In this document: positions 1 through 13,500 of the stretch, one piece after another
Position numbering within the stretch: the first letter of the stretch is position 1
Layout: each line of letters starts with the position of its first letter
Source: Hofstenia miamia
Lineage: Eukaryota > Xenacoelomorpha > Acoela
Reading direction: 5' to 3'
Assembly: GCA_004352715.1 (NCBI GenBank)
Contig: SCFE01000023.1
Coordinates: 2,242,830-2,306,829 of the forward strand
Length of the DNA stretch: 64,000 bases
The notes under the pieces: generated by a model
What the model saw: only the letters and a program-made list of their open reading frames with translations
What the model was told of the DNA's origin: nothing
The model's database searches: none
Made by a program: the position numbers and the translations under genes

Positions 1-13
1 CGAGGGCAAAGGT

Positions 14-400
14 ATGATGCTACATTTAGGGTGTGTATATGGCCCTATATAAACCTAAATTTTTTGTGTATATAATTTTTTTCAGTCAGTCACGTCACTC
101 TCAAAACATTCTGTTATAAAAAGCCCTATTAAATTAAAATCAAAATATAACGTTGTATGCTAAAAATGATTAAATTTGATTTAAAAAATTGCCTGAATAG
201 GCTTATACCGTATCATACAGGCCCACTCACCGAGTGCACATGCATGAAGCTACAGTTACGGTGTGTATATAGGCCTATATAAACCTATGATTTTTGTGTA
301 TATCAATTTTTTCAGTCAGTCACGTCACTCTCATAACATTCTGTTATGAAAAGTCCTACTTAAATTAAATCACAATATGAACGTTGTACGCCGATGGCGT
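14..400. repeat. Direct tandem repeat, about 235-bp period
   Basis: The block with ATGATGCTACATTTAGGGTG, TATATAAACCT and TTCAGTCAGTCACGTCACTC near 14-140 recurs at about 245-370 with roughly 90 percent identity by eye. Two units are seen, and the window start may cut further ones. Confidence 0.75.
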
Positions 401-2598
401 CGGGCTCTACATGGGATATACTGGATTCAAAAATTTCTGTGCAGCTTTTACTCAATTTGAACTGGCACCATAATTGAAGTAATGAGATTTCAAATTTTAT
501 ATTACAATAATTTTCCCAGAAGTTCATGAGACTGATATGGAGGGGGATTGGGACTAAGGCCTCAACTGTCACTGCGAAAAGCAACTTTTTCAATTGCCTC
601 TTAGATTGACCGTACTGATGCTCGGACATAGTTTGTACCAAATGTTTGCCAATAATTTATATTTTGGTTTTAGGTTTACTGAAGCAAAAAGTCATTTTTT
701 TTAGAAAAGTAGGGTTTCCGACTTCATGAATCATATTGATTTAACTTTTGAGTTTTACATTTCACACCTTTTCAAATGCTATCTTGTTCTCAAAAATTAT
801 TTGCCGTTTTGAATTTTCTGCGTATGTTATTCTTTGAAGTATCACTTCACGCTTCGAGAATTTAATTAAATCGTTCAATGTTAATGAATAAACGGCCGTT
901 CTTTAATTTTACAGTTGGTAACTATTCATGCTCATTTCTTCCATTGTTTATAAACAATTTTATTTATTTTTTTTGCAATTTATCGTGCCAATTAGTTATC
1001 ATTTAATTTTTGAAACTTTGGAATTTTGATATCGAGAGGGGGTGATGCCACTAAACATCTATGGGGCCATCCGTTTTTCATTTCGTTTCCGTCCCAGAAT
1101 GAACCAAATCTATCCCAGGGCAGCTCCCGCGTATATATTTTGCATTCATATTTCACCTTGAATACCGAACCGAGATATTCCAGATATTTAGCAAAACTAA
1201 TATATTAGCAAATATAACATAATATAATATAATAACAAATGGTAAATCGAATTGATCGTGGTCCCTTGTTTGTTTTTGTCGCGTTCCCAGTCTATGCAAA
1301 AAATTTTTTTTCATCAAAATATGTTAGAAAAATATATTCAATTGAAAAAAGGGAACCCTTTAAAAATTTTCCAATTGCTTCTAAGATGAACGATGATCTA
1401 TTTTCAACGTCTACTGCTATTGAAAATAAGAAAATATAATTCTTAAGTTTTTTATTTCTTAATCAAATGTCAAGTTTACTTAGTAAGTCGTGATGATTTT
1501 GAATATGAAATATTTTTTTTAAAAAATGAATATTTAGGGGTGACATTGTTGGGAATAATTGTTTTGTAATATAAATGCTTTTTGCCATTCTCATTTCACT
1601 TTGAGATTTCTAAGTTTATTAAAGCCATCAAACGCTACTGACGCAGATGTTCTTTAGTAATGTCCCAATTCTTACTGCATGCGTCACTATTGGCTAATGA
1701 ATTTAATCTGCGTGCCTCATATTCTACCATTCATTTTTGAGACAACTTTAAATTATTTATTAGTTTCACACCACAAGATATGCAAAAATCAATCGCCAAA
1801 TTCCTAATTCAATTTCAGGAAGTTAACTTTGCTTTAATCCAATTTTCTGAAATTCTTTCAACCATGCTGACAGTGTTGGTAATTTTTTCTGCTTATTTGA
1901 TCAACTTTAAAGAATTCCGCACTTTTGTTTCTTCCAAGTTTTCCTATTTTTTGAAATGTTTTGGACAACACAATTGAGGGAATCGAACATTTTACTCAGT
2001 TAATTAAATTCTTGATAATTGGCTTTGTTTTAACATATTGCTTGTATACTTTGCGACTAAATCTTCCCTTAATATCCTAGATTTTACACACTGCAATCCT
2101 ATTAGTGAGGGGCCCAGGACCACAGTCATTTCAAGTTCTTGCAAAAGTTTCATTGATGGCACCAAATTGTAGTTATGGGTCTATGGACCAATTTTAGTTC
2201 GAGTGTCCAGCTAACAAATGTTGAAAAAACAAAATGCCCGCCAAAATCAACCTTTTTGCGAGTATCTTGATTACTAATGACACTAGAAATATATTTTTGG
2301 TGTCTAAATATAGGTTTTAACATGTAAGGAATTCAATAAAACTAAAAGAAATAAGATTCAGAACATATTTCTTTAAATACTCCAGCAAATACCTTCAAAA
2401 AGATACCTACGACAGTATCTATATCTATTATTGTAGTCCATCTAAATATGAAATAAATGTTAACATATATGACCGAAAAATATTTGTTTGGACATTCAAT
2501 GCAACCACATCCAAACAGTTAATACACTTAAATGGTAACTTATATTATTGTTCAAATTTTTGATTTCTAAAAATTACTTCAGCCTTCACCCTGATGGT
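401..2598. other. Upstream AT-rich stretch, nothing recognised
   Basis: Only short open frames without splice or family support. No upstream TBC exon was found here. Probably intron or flank of the TBC gene. Confidence 0.5.
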
Positions 2599-2602
2599 TT
2601 AA

Positions 2603-2866
2603 CCCTTTCAACCCGAAATTTTTTTTCTGTAATTATTATTATTTGTAGATTCTAGATGGCTAAAACATATAATGTAAAGTTGTTTTATAAAGTTTATGAA
2701 GATTACTATTATATGGGACAAAATTTTAATGTGGTACATATATTTACCATTGTATTTTTTTAACTTATATTATTGTACCATTGGGTTCTGTATACTAGTA
2801 TATTGTTACTGTTATGCTGTGAGAAAAGTTAAATGGTACATATATGTACAATCCGTGTTGAAAGGG
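2603..2866. mobile_element. Non-autonomous piggyBac-like element (TTAA target)
   Basis: Starts CCCTTTCAACCCG and ends CGTGTTGAAAGGG, an inverted pair of about 13 bases, and is flanked on both sides by TTAA (2599-2602, 2867-2870). TTAA target sites and CCC... termini are typical of piggyBac elements. It is 264 bp with no coding content. Confidence 0.75.
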
Positions 2867-3435
2867 TTAACTATCGAAATTGGAACAAACTTCCATTTAG
2901 CTTTGAACGTAAATGTTTACTTTCAGTATTGATTTTATATATTGATTTCTTATATGGCTTCCCACATTTTCATGCGCAATTCATCCAATTGCGTAAGTGG
3001 CATTTGAATTAAACTTAAACTAATTCAAATCGAGTTTGCTCCAAGCCGGCTTATCCGTTGGACTGCTATAGTCTAAGCCTTTTCAACACTAAATTTTGTG
3101 ATATTTGATTTTTATGTGTCAATTGAAAATATTTTACAAGAAAATTTTACAATTGTTTTGGACTGCATAAATTTTTGTACTTTTAATATACAAGTTAAGG
3201 CCAAATAAATTATTCTAACTACTTTAATTCATCATGTTTCCTCTAAATAACCTAGAATCGAAAATTGCCTGATCCGCAGTAAATATGCTTAGTGCAGCCG
3301 TGTAATGCATGTTAGGCATTTTTGCAATATCTTTTTGTTTTTATTGCATTTGTCATGTTTTGAGAATATTTAAAATGTACCACCTCTTTTCCCTGACCAA
3401 TCAGTGAAAGCGGTAATATTTCAATGCATGTTAAT

Positions 3436-3800
3436 CAGACTTGTCAACGAGCCGAGCCGAGCTTGATCAGAGCATTCGATATACAACGAGCGCAAAACGA
3501 GCCTTTATTAAGCCGAGCCAATTTATAGTTCTGGTTTTAATTTGCTTATGCAGGTTTTTCTTATTTTTTTATTGAATATACCTTTTTTATAATCATATTT
3601 TAAAATAATTAGGAGAAGCTATTTATAAATTTCTGAGAATGCAGTTTTTTTTTGAAAAAATATCGAGCTAAAACGAGCTTCATTGAATGGTTCTATGTGG
3701 TGAGCCGAGCCGAGCCGAGCCGAGCTGAGCCGAAAATACTCAAAAGTAAAACAAGCCGAGTCGAGCCGAGCTTAAAAATGTCGGCTCGTTGACAATTCTG
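3436..3800 (+). mobile_element. GC-rich hAT-type MITE, copy 1
   Basis: Starts CAGACTTGTCAACGAGCCG and ends TCGGCTCGTTGACAATTCTG. It is flanked by exact 8-bp duplications ATGTTAAT (3428-3435, 3801-3808). Both ends carry runs of GAGCC/CGAGC while the core is AT-rich. The 8-bp duplication indicates hAT mobilisation. Confidence 0.88.
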
Positions 3801-4498
3801 ATGTTAATCATAGGATTCGCTTTACAATAGCTTTTAAACAATTTTAACCATACTTAGGGCTTCCTAAACAACAGATCATGCAGTCGAAGTTGCCTGAATC
3901 TATCGGAGGCGCCTATGGATTTCTGATTTGTTTCTTTTTCAAAAGTGAATAGTTGACACGATTAAAATTGTATTTGTTAATCAACAGAATTTGTTATTTT
4001 CAATTGGCATATAAAGTTTTTAGGGCTATTAAGCAAATTCAATATACTTAAAACTAAATCTGATGTTGAATTTCTTTCAATGCTAAAATAAAAATGAATG
4101 CATCAGAATCTCTAAGCAAAACAAGATTCTAGTTTAATTTTGCATGTTGTTCATAAAAAATGATTTTTTTTGTATTGACTTAGAATAAAACAATTTATTG
4201 CTTTGGTTTGATAGTGAAAACTTTGTTATATAGAAATTGTTTAAAGTGGAAATCTTACGTAATCATTAATCAGCAGAGAAACTGTTGCGTAATCGAAAAT
4301 GCGAGGAACTCAATGCATTTCACATTTGGATAGATTTAATATAGTAAGCAGTAAAGGTGAAATGTTTTTTGCCCAAATTTAACAAAGCAATAATGTAGAG
4401 AACATTCAATTCACGCTAGAATTTATCTAATTTCGATTGCATCATCTTAACCAGCCCATGCTACGATCTCAACAGACTTGTCAACGAGCCGACATTTC

Positions 4499-4592
4499 NN
4501 NNNNNNNNNNNNNNNNNNNNNNNNNNNNNNNNNNNNNNNNNNNNNNNNNNNNNNNNNNNNNNNNNNNNNNNNNNNNNNNNNNNNNNNNNNNN
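4499..4592. other. Assembly gap (94 N) between duplicated flanks
   Basis: About 60 bases before the gap (from TGCATCATCTTAACCAGCCC) recur right after it with one difference, so the two contigs overlap and the gap is probably not real. Confidence 0.85.
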
Positions 4593-4627
4593 TGCATCAT
4601 CTTAACCAGCCCATGCTACGATTTCAA

Positions 4628-4967
4628 CAGACTTGTCAACGAGCCGACATTTCCTAGCTCGGCTCGTTTAAATTTTGTGTAAGTTCGGCTCGGCTCGCCA
4701 CATAAAATCTTTGAATGAGGCTCGTTTTAGCTCGGTATTTTTTTAAAAATATTGTGCTCAAAGAATTTTTTACATAGCTCTTCCTATTATTTAAATAAAC
4801 ATTTCTTAAATAAGATTATAGGAAAGGCATACTGACTGCAAAAAATAAGAAAAATCTCTAATCAAATTAACAAGCAGAACTATGAACTTGCTTTGCCTAA
4901 AGTAGACTCGTTTTGGGCTCGTTGTATATCAAATACCGTACTCAAGCTCGGCTCGTTGGCAAGTCTG
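4628..4967 (-). mobile_element. GC-rich hAT-type MITE, copy 2 (reverse)
   Basis: Same TIR as copy 1 but inverted core. Flanked by exact GATTTCAA duplications (4620-4627, 4968-4975). A duplicate of its start lies across the gap at 4499. Confidence 0.88.
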
Positions 4968-5209
4968 GATTTCAAGCATTTAGTAATCTTTCCTTTAAAA
5001 TGTTTGCCAACATGTATGAGTGCTTATTTTTATGAAGTTCGTTATTGCTAAGAAATATTAAAATTATGTATAATTAACAGAGAAATAATGAATTTTTAAA
5101 AACGTTTTACCAATTATGCTCTAAATTCAAAATTCATTATATTTTTTGTATATTTATTCTTATAATGCCGTTCATTGTTGTAGTTTATAATATCGGTTTG
5201 TATTCCTAA

Positions 5210-5434
5210 GGTCGCGGTTAGACTAGGTGATTGGTTAAAAGTGATCTGTCACTTTTGAAAGCGTTGCACGTCTAACCACCCTAGATAATTAGCGATGTGA
5301 CGATCACAAGGAAATCGAACGCGCACGATTTCTTTGTGATCGTCACATCGCTAATTATCTCCGGTGGTTATACGTGCGATTCACTCAAAATGTGATAGAT
5401 CACTTTTGAGCAAATCACTAGTCTAACCGTGGCC
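5210..5434. mobile_element. Palindromic Harbinger-like MITE
   Basis: Starts GGTCGCGGTTAGAC and ends GTCTAACCGTGGCC, and nearly the whole 225 bp is an inverted repeat (arms share GATGTGACGATCAC and AATTAGCGATGTGACG). Flanked by TAA on both sides (5207-5209, 5435-5437). A 3-bp TTA/TAA duplication fits PIF/Harbinger elements. Confidence 0.78.
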
Positions 5435-5751
5435 TAAGCAAAAACCGATGTTGGATAAATCTGTGGCAGACACCGTCTATTTACTGCTACTTGAAACCGT
5501 TCATTCTATCTCATTTCTACGCAATTATCAGTTAGTAAATCCCAGTGTTTTCGCAAAGCAATTTTTGTTTTTCTTACCAACTAAGCGTAAAATAAATATT
5601 TCATTGTGCGTTTCGAAAATTAATTTACGTCTATTTACAAAGCAAGCATCCATATAAAATCTCATTTCCGCTCTTTTACTGCTGAATATCGAAAACATTA
5701 ACGTATTTTATGGAAATCAAATTTCGGCTTTAGCTTGATTAATTTGAATAA

Positions 5752-6119
5752 ATCGCGCGGTTTTGGGGGTGTGGGGCGAGAGAGCACCCCCTTTTTTCAA
5801 AAACAATCTAAACACTGTATGAAAATGCAATTTTTTAGTTGAATATTGTGATAAAAATATATTTTTAGGGGTTTTTTCATACGATTGAAACTATTTTTTC
5901 AAAAGTTTTCTGCTCTCCCATAATAAGCGGCGTCTTTGAAAGACTGGCTTTCTTCATGTCTATATGTATCTTAAAGTTTTTTTGGAGAACCTCATAAATC
6001 ATTGCACTTTTTACAAGATGTCATTATAGATTTTTAACAACTTGCAAATAATTGTTTTATAATAATCTTAGGAGAAATAATTGGACGCCCCCCTGTTGGA
6101 AATTTTCTAGCACCGCGCT
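5752..6119. mobile_element. Possible non-autonomous DNA element
   Basis: GCGCGGTTTTGGGGGTG near 5754 is roughly inverted by GCCCCCCTGTTGG...CACCGCGC near 6086-6119. The right part resembles the end of the element at 54312-54558 (GCCCCCCTGTT). No clear target duplication was found. Confidence 0.35.
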
Positions 6120-6372
6120 TGCTATACATATATCAATGTCTTATCTAAGCTTCAATCCGTCCGAAATTATCCAGTCCCGAAAATTCCATACCGCTTCCAT
6201 CTCTGTGGTAACAGCTTTCCATTTGTATACATGTTACTTTGTTCCACTAATTTTGCTTTTGAATCGTAACCACTTTCATATATAAATGAAATGAATTACT
6301 TGTCGACGGTCGGTATTGTGCTAAATGTAGTAAATACGACTATTGTGTTATTCTTAGGTGATTGATATTTAG

Positions 6373-6558
6373 GATTTACATCGCACTGGCTACAGTGGTT
6401 TTAGTGGCGCTGATAATGAAGCGGATCGTGTGTTACTCAAACGAGTGCTTTTGGCTTATGCACGATGGAATAAAAGCGTGGGCTATTGTCAAGGCTTCAA
6501 TGTCATTGCCGCGCTCCTTCTAGAAGTGTGTCAAGGCGATGAAAGTGATACCCTCAAG
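6373..6558 (+). CDS. TBC1D30: TBC1D30-like exon A (arginine- and glutamine-finger exon)
   Basis: The exon is flanked by AG at 6371-6372 and GT at 6559-6560 and holds 62 whole codons, phase 0 on both sides. It starts with DLHRTG, whose Arg is the catalytic finger in TBC domains, and includes LLAYARWNKSVGYCQGFN, the second signature with the catalytic Gln at residue 40. The preceding exon should end in a complete codon, but no such TBC exon is seen upstream in the window. Confidence 0.93.
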
Positions 6559-9500
6559 GTATGTGGTTTGTTACTTTCAGGCATGTCATGGGGTGAGAGT
6601 TTTGGCCCTACAACCAGACACTGGAAATAAATAACTTTATTGAAATAATTTCAATAAATAATATTGAAATAATTTATTTTACCAACAGAAAATAAAAATA
6701 ATTTATTTTTGGGAAAAAATAATTTCAAAATAATTGTGCCGCTAACTTCCAACCTGGTCGAGCGTCTGTTCAGTTCAGCTAAGCAAGTCATGAGCCCACA
6801 TCGCAAAAACATGACACCCATGCATTTGGAAATCGTCATGTTCTTGAAGGTTAACAGGCGTGCTGGATTTGGTTATCAATAAAGAAACTTCTGAGTAACT
6901 GTTGAAAATCATTGAATAATGTTTTTATCTTGTGTGCTGTAATTTTGAAAATAATTGCAAAAAAAATAATAATAATTGCAATTATTTATTTTTTGTTCTT
7001 AAAATAAAAATAATTTATTTTTGGTTCAAAATATATTTCAATGAATTATTTCCAGTGTCTGCCTACAACCCACTACACCACGAGAAATGTCTACAAGTCC
7101 ACACCACACCAGAGGAATATACATGAGCCCCACAACTCACCACATCAATTATTTTGACAAACTGAAAGCATTTGTAGACATTGTAGATTTAATGCATTTT
7201 TAATATGTATTAATATACATAAAATTCTAATCTATTTTTACAACTTAATTAATATCTTCACCAACGTCATATTCTGAAAAAACCAGTTGTAATGTTTGTA
7301 AATTTATCATTTTTAGAATTATTGAGGTCTAGCTACTAAAATTTATGTCTCACAAATGCCCACAACAATACCCACTCCCACAGGAAGTCTGGTTCAGACT
7401 TGTCAACGAGGCGAGCTTCTAACGAGCTGAGCCGAGCCGAGCTTGAGCAGAGTATTGGATATACAACGAGCTCAAAATGAGCCGTTTTTGACAAACCAAA
7501 TTTATATTGCTGCTTGTTAATTTGATTATGCACATTTTTCTTATTTTTTCATTCAATATTCCCTACTTCTAATCGTATTAAACCGTAACAATATTTTTAA
7601 AAAAAGTACCGATCTGAAACAAGCCTCCTTGAAAGATTTTCTGTGGCGAGCCAAACCGAGCCGAGCCGAGCCGAGCCGAACTTACTCAAAATTTAAGCGG
7701 GCCGAGCCGAGCTTAGAAATTACGGCTCGTTGACAAGTCTGGTCTGGTTATTATGTTTCTGATATTGTTTTATGAAAGTGAAAGTTGACACTTTGAATTG
7801 TCGTTTAGTTAATGATCTATTTGGTGGATAGAGTTCTCCCACCAGGTTACTTCAGTCACAACTTAAGAGGATTAGTGGTTGACATGGCGGTGTTCAGGGA
7901 GCTTAGTGACACCCACTTGCCTCGGCTTTCTGCTCATTTCAAAAAGTTACAGAAAAATGCCGACGTTGCAGGTATGATGTTCTATCAAAGTATACAATTC
8001 CCAAATTCGACGACATTCTGTGATTAATATTCAATCAATTGAAACGACAGCCTCCTGACAGACTAATGATTTCACGCATTTTCTCCAAATTTCATTTTAT
8101 TCGCTCGAGCCATTATTTATTAAATTCCATTTCAATCTTTTAAATATCAAACTGTTTACTCTCAATTTCTTACACTCTATTTTGGTTTTGCAAATCTAAT
8201 TGTTCATTATATATTTTTCTTGTGCCAAGATATTTTAGAAGACTCTTAGAAAAGTAGTATGTAAGTTTTTTAGAAGTTAAATTTGTTGGAAATTTTCAAA
8301 TTTGATGCTTTGCCATACCATGTCATCACTTTATGCGCTATCGTGAAATTGCAAATGTAATATTCAGTTTCAGGCATCTGATTTCATTTCTGGCCTCCCA
8401 ACATAATTCAAATTCCTGCAACCTATTATATGTTTGTAGATACTCTTTGTATTTCACATAACTTCATCAGTGTTATTTTAATAAGATTTTTTAACATGCC
8501 TATAAATAATTGTTTGAAATTAGTCGCAGCGCCTCTATTGTAAATGCAAGGCACTACCAGTATTTCAAATAATCACATCCTTCATTAATGGTGGTTTAGT
8601 ACGAGGGGATTTTTAAAGTCGTATTTTTTAGTGTCGTAATTATTTAATGTCGTTTTTTTAATGTCGCCCTAAACCCAAGTTTCAACTAGATGTTTGCTAA
8701 TCCTAAACCCTAACCCAAAACCCTATTTTTTCATCATTTATATATCTATACCCTAATCTAAAACCTTATTTCTGTATTATTTTATAGACCTAAACCCTAA
8801 CCCAAAATCCTATTTTTCATCATTTTATAGACCAAAGCCCTAACCCAAATTAAATATATTCAATAATTTAAATTTACGACATTATAAATTTACCACGCTA
8901 AAAAATTACGAAATTAAAAACCTACGACATTAAAAAATTACGACTCTAATAAACAAGCGAATTTTCCTATGTACGGCTTAATAAAATTCGACGTTAAAAA
9001 ACTACCCCAGTACGAGAATATGCTTCTTCACAACAACGTTCTTGAACCAGACTGGTCAACAAACCTAGTTCTAAAAAACCCAGCCGTGGCAAACTTGAGC
9101 ACTTCATTGGATATACAACGAGCCCAATACGAGCCTTTATTAAGCAAAGCAAATGTATAGTTCTGTTTGTTAATTTGATTGTACAGAGTTTTCTTATTTT
9201 TCATTAAATGTGCTTTTCTTATAATCTTACTTTAAAATGTTTATTCAATAATAGGAAGGGCTATGTAAAAAATTTGGAGTACGCAATATTTAAAAAAAAA
9301 TAATCGAGCTAAAACGAGCCTCATTGAAGGGTTCTTTTGGTAAGCCGATCCGAGTCGCGTTTAAAAATCTCGGTTCATTTACAAATTTGTGTTAAACCAT
9401 TATTCTTTTGGTGGATGAGATGTTAGGAATCGAATCGTCCACTCCAAATTAATCTTGCGCTTTTTCGAAATTTTGTTTTCAGATAAATGGTTTTTTGTCA

Positions 9501-10423
9501 CATGTTATTAAGATCTTGAGTCAATTTGTCAATTTAGTGTACATTAATCTTGATGGTTTTTGTTATCATTTCTAACGTTGAAAATATTTTTCCATCACTT
9601 TTTGACTGACAGGATGTTGTGCTTAAAAGCTATTCAATGACGTAATTGGAATAACCAGGTTGTCAATCTTGCGCGGATTTATGAACATTGACAATATTGA
9701 TTTATAACCGAATAGCGTTGTAAAAATATTTCTACCGAAGAGCAGGACATTTTCACAGTTTTTAGAAGATAATGGATGCAGTTCGACCATTAATACTAAT
9801 TGCAATAGATCAGACTTGTCAACGAGCCGAGCTTCTAACGAGCGGCGCCGAACCGAGCCGAGCCGAGCTTGGAAATGTCGGCTCGTTGACAAGTCTGAAT
9901 ACAATTTCAGTTTTTGATATGCGACAGAGGCGAATCCTTACAAGATCAACTATATATATATATAAATGAAAATCGCTTTGTACTATGACAAAGTGTACAT
10001 AGCGATTCTTGGTTTCAATTTTCAATAGTACATATCGATTCTGTCCATTTATCTTCCTTTAATTTGTTGGATGATTAAATAAATAAACTTTTATATTATT
10101 TTAAATGGTTCCTAACAACATACCAAGTTGTATTATAAAAAACTTTTTAAATTTTTTTGTGTACATAGCGATTCCATTTGAACTAACATATATACATATA
10201 TATATATATATNNNNNNNNNNNNNNNNNNNNNNNNNNNNNNNNNNNNNNNNNNNNNNNNNNNNNNNNNNNNNNNNNNNNNNNNNNNNNNNNNNNNNNNNN
10301 NNNNNNNNNNNNNNNNNNNNNNNNNNNNNNNNNNNNNNNNNNNNNNNNNNNNNNNNNNNNNNNNNNNNNNNNNNNNNNNNNNNNNNNNNNNNNNNNNNNN
10401 NNNNNNNNNNNNNNNNNNNNNNN

Positions 10424-10459
<36 letters not shown>

Positions 10460-10527
10460 ATAGATATGTGCAAAAATATAATGAAAAAAGTGTACATAGC
10501 GATTCCAAAGTGTACAAAGCGATTCTC

Positions 10528-10563
<36 letters not shown>

Positions 10564-13500
10564 GCAAAAATACAAGGTGAAATTCTAAATCTTTATTTTC
10601 GACCTACTTTCGTTTTTATGTGTTTAAAGATAGTTTCTAAATATCAATGTACGAGTGTATTTGACCCTTTGAGTTTCATTTAATGCCTGCACATGTGGTG
10701 ATTGTGGCACGTGAGTTCAGTAATTGTGATGAGTTGCAGTGACAGTGCCTACTTGAAATGAGGCATTTGTGCGGGTGACCATTGCTTTGTTGACTGCTAT
10801 TAAAAATTCATATTTCTTTCATTAACAATCATTAGTTTTTCTTCGATATTATTTTTATTTTATTAGAGATGATTAAATTTTAATGCATTTTTATTTCGTT
10901 TGTGCTCCTATTTAATTAACGTCTGCTCTTCGCTTATTTCCTACCTTTCACTTCCATATGGTCCAAATTACAAGTGGAAAATTGTTTTGCACTGAACTGA
11001 TAGCTGCTACTCCTTTATTTCCCATGAAATCCGTTTTTACTTTGCTCACGTGTTAAAAGCAAGAAATTCATAAACAACATTTGAAATTCGCAATTAATTC
11101 CGATGGCATTCGCCACAACTTCTAATTTAAATAAACGTGAATTTCAACTTTATGTGATGGATCTTTGTCATACCGTTTGACGAAATATTTTTAGGTTAGA
11201 ATAGATTATCCTACTTTCGACAGCGCTGGTCTTGAGCCGTACTCTATTTTCATTTGGACATTGACTACCCCTTATATTCTTCATTTGGGGCCGGACTAAT
11301 AATATTTTATTTTATTGTAGTTTTTGGGCCTGGCCTCCTCCCTCATAAAGAAAGTTCACTTAGGCTGGGTTGGGATTTGGGCTTTTTCTTCTTGCTCGAA
11401 TTTTGCCTTATTTGCACTAAGTAGCTTTAGTTTTAATTTGAACAATTTCACGCTTTGATTAAAAAAAGTTGAAACGTAAAAATTTGATTTGAAATTATAA
11501 ATTTTAGTTGAAGCATGGATTTTAAGCGTTTACAGATTTGATACTGTTCATAGTAATACCAACCGAAGAGAGCGGTCCTTAAACATGTTTACTGATGAAA
11601 ATTTTTAACAATTTGTAACACTTATAATAAAGAAATCTCTGTCAAAACAAAGAAGTTTATGTGTGCAAACTGTGGAATTACTTTCACTTGAATAAGCAAT
11701 GTACTGGGTTTTCATCTGGGTTCTTAGAATCCTTTCAAACAATATTCTGAACATGCGCTTGTGTTCTGTACAATATGCGTTGACAATGGCGATCGAAAGA
11801 TATTTCTTGACGCTGCTAAATCTGTTATCAATCCATACTCGTATACACCCCTTAAACTTAAAGAAAAGTTTGATGATACTAATCGTTGGTTTCCACTTTT
11901 TCGATGAAGGCTTTCAACACATCAAGGATATTCGTGACTCTTTAACGAAACTATTATATTCAAGTTGACAGTCCCCCATCTTTACAACATTCATCAAATG
12001 TAAATGATGCCACTATATATCGTCAACGTCTAAAGATTATTGGAGTGTCTGGACCTGTTACGATTCTCAGTAATGGCGAAAAAATACAACATGATCAAGT
12101 TCAAATCAAAGAGTTATTATCCTTTCTTGGTTTTAATTCAAAAGTTTTCGAGTTGGTAATCCAGTGTCCGGTCGCTACCGCAATATTATTTTGAATGTTG
12201 GATGTGAATGGACAAAACGCAGTATTCTTGCAAATTCAATCATGCTTACGGATTTCTCGTATAAAGTATTTATATTTGCTGAACTGTCTCCTTTTGATAG
12301 AGCTATACTGCCCTGAGCATGCAAAACCCAATATCTGAAAAATATTGAAACTTAGATTTTTTGTTAATTGACATCTGAGATTATGTCTTGTCTTATGTTT
12401 AGGGGATTTAGCTCTGAAGTAACTCGAAATTCACTTAGTAATTGCCATTGAACTAAACTTTATCTCTTTAAATCTCCTATGGCTAGACAAGAAAGCGGTC
12501 TTGGCTATTTCTATTAACTGCAAACAATAGAGATATGGGGTTTTGCATGTTCAGGGCAGTATGGGAAAAGGTTTACTTGCCAAGCGTTACGAAATGGTTA
12601 AATCTGGAATTTCACGTAAGTCATTCGAATCAGAAATCTACAACTATTAAATATCCCCCATCAACACTGTCGTTGGAGTTGCACTTTACACTCGAACCGT
12701 CTATTTCAGTGAAGAACTTGTTCTTTCTGAAAACATTTCTTTTACTTCTTATATTAAAAACAGGCTTAGCTTGTGTAAAATTACCTTTTTTTTACTAAAA
12801 CGGAACATTGCTTTCAGCACCCCTACTGATGTTAAAACAGCCTTGTAAAAATCCTTGATCCTACCCGGACTTTGCTATGCCCCTCCTGTTTGGTATGCAG
12901 ATATCACCCAACTTAATCAAATGGAACAATTTCAGCGCCGTTATACCAGATGGGTGTTGAGTTCTCCTGGATATAAAAATCATTTCAGAAGCTTTCGTTA
13001 CTTCCAATTTCCTTCTATCTGTAATTATCTGATTTATTTTTCTTTAATAAGTCATTCATTGGATTTTACGACATAAATCCAATGTCCTTTCCGAATTTAT
13101 ACATTTCCTCGCATACTTGCCTTAGGTCTGGTAACAATACATTATTCAGATCCCGCGCAACAAAGAAGCGAAGATTCATGAATAATTATTTAAATCGCTT
13201 TGCTCCTATGACTAATTTTATTAATCTTTACAGTGAAGTCATTGAATGACTTGTCAACCAGCCGGCATTTTTAAGCTTGGCGTTTTGAATATTCTTTGCA
13301 AAATTGTAAATCAACTTTCGATTGTTTAAAATTTGAATTTGAAACATGTCATGAACTTGAATTCCATTTGATAGGCAGGATTTCGTTGTTTTTCTGGAAT
13401 AGGAGGCAATATATGCTGCTACGATAAAGATATGAAATATATTTTTGGCAGATCACTAAATTAAGATTTCTTTTCTTGGATTAATTATTTTGTATTTCAA

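Noticed and set aside
1026-1977. Short open frames of 60-66 codons near the window start
   Set aside because: Chance length for this composition, with no splice or family evidence.
3460-3790. GAGCC/CGAGC repeats as a CpG-island-like promoter or coding repeat
   Set aside because: The runs are the ends of a MITE with TIRs and target duplications.
10101-10683. Long open frames (130-192 codons) on both strands across the gap
   Set aside because: They are made of runs of N and TATATA codons (Ile/Tyr), so they are artefacts.
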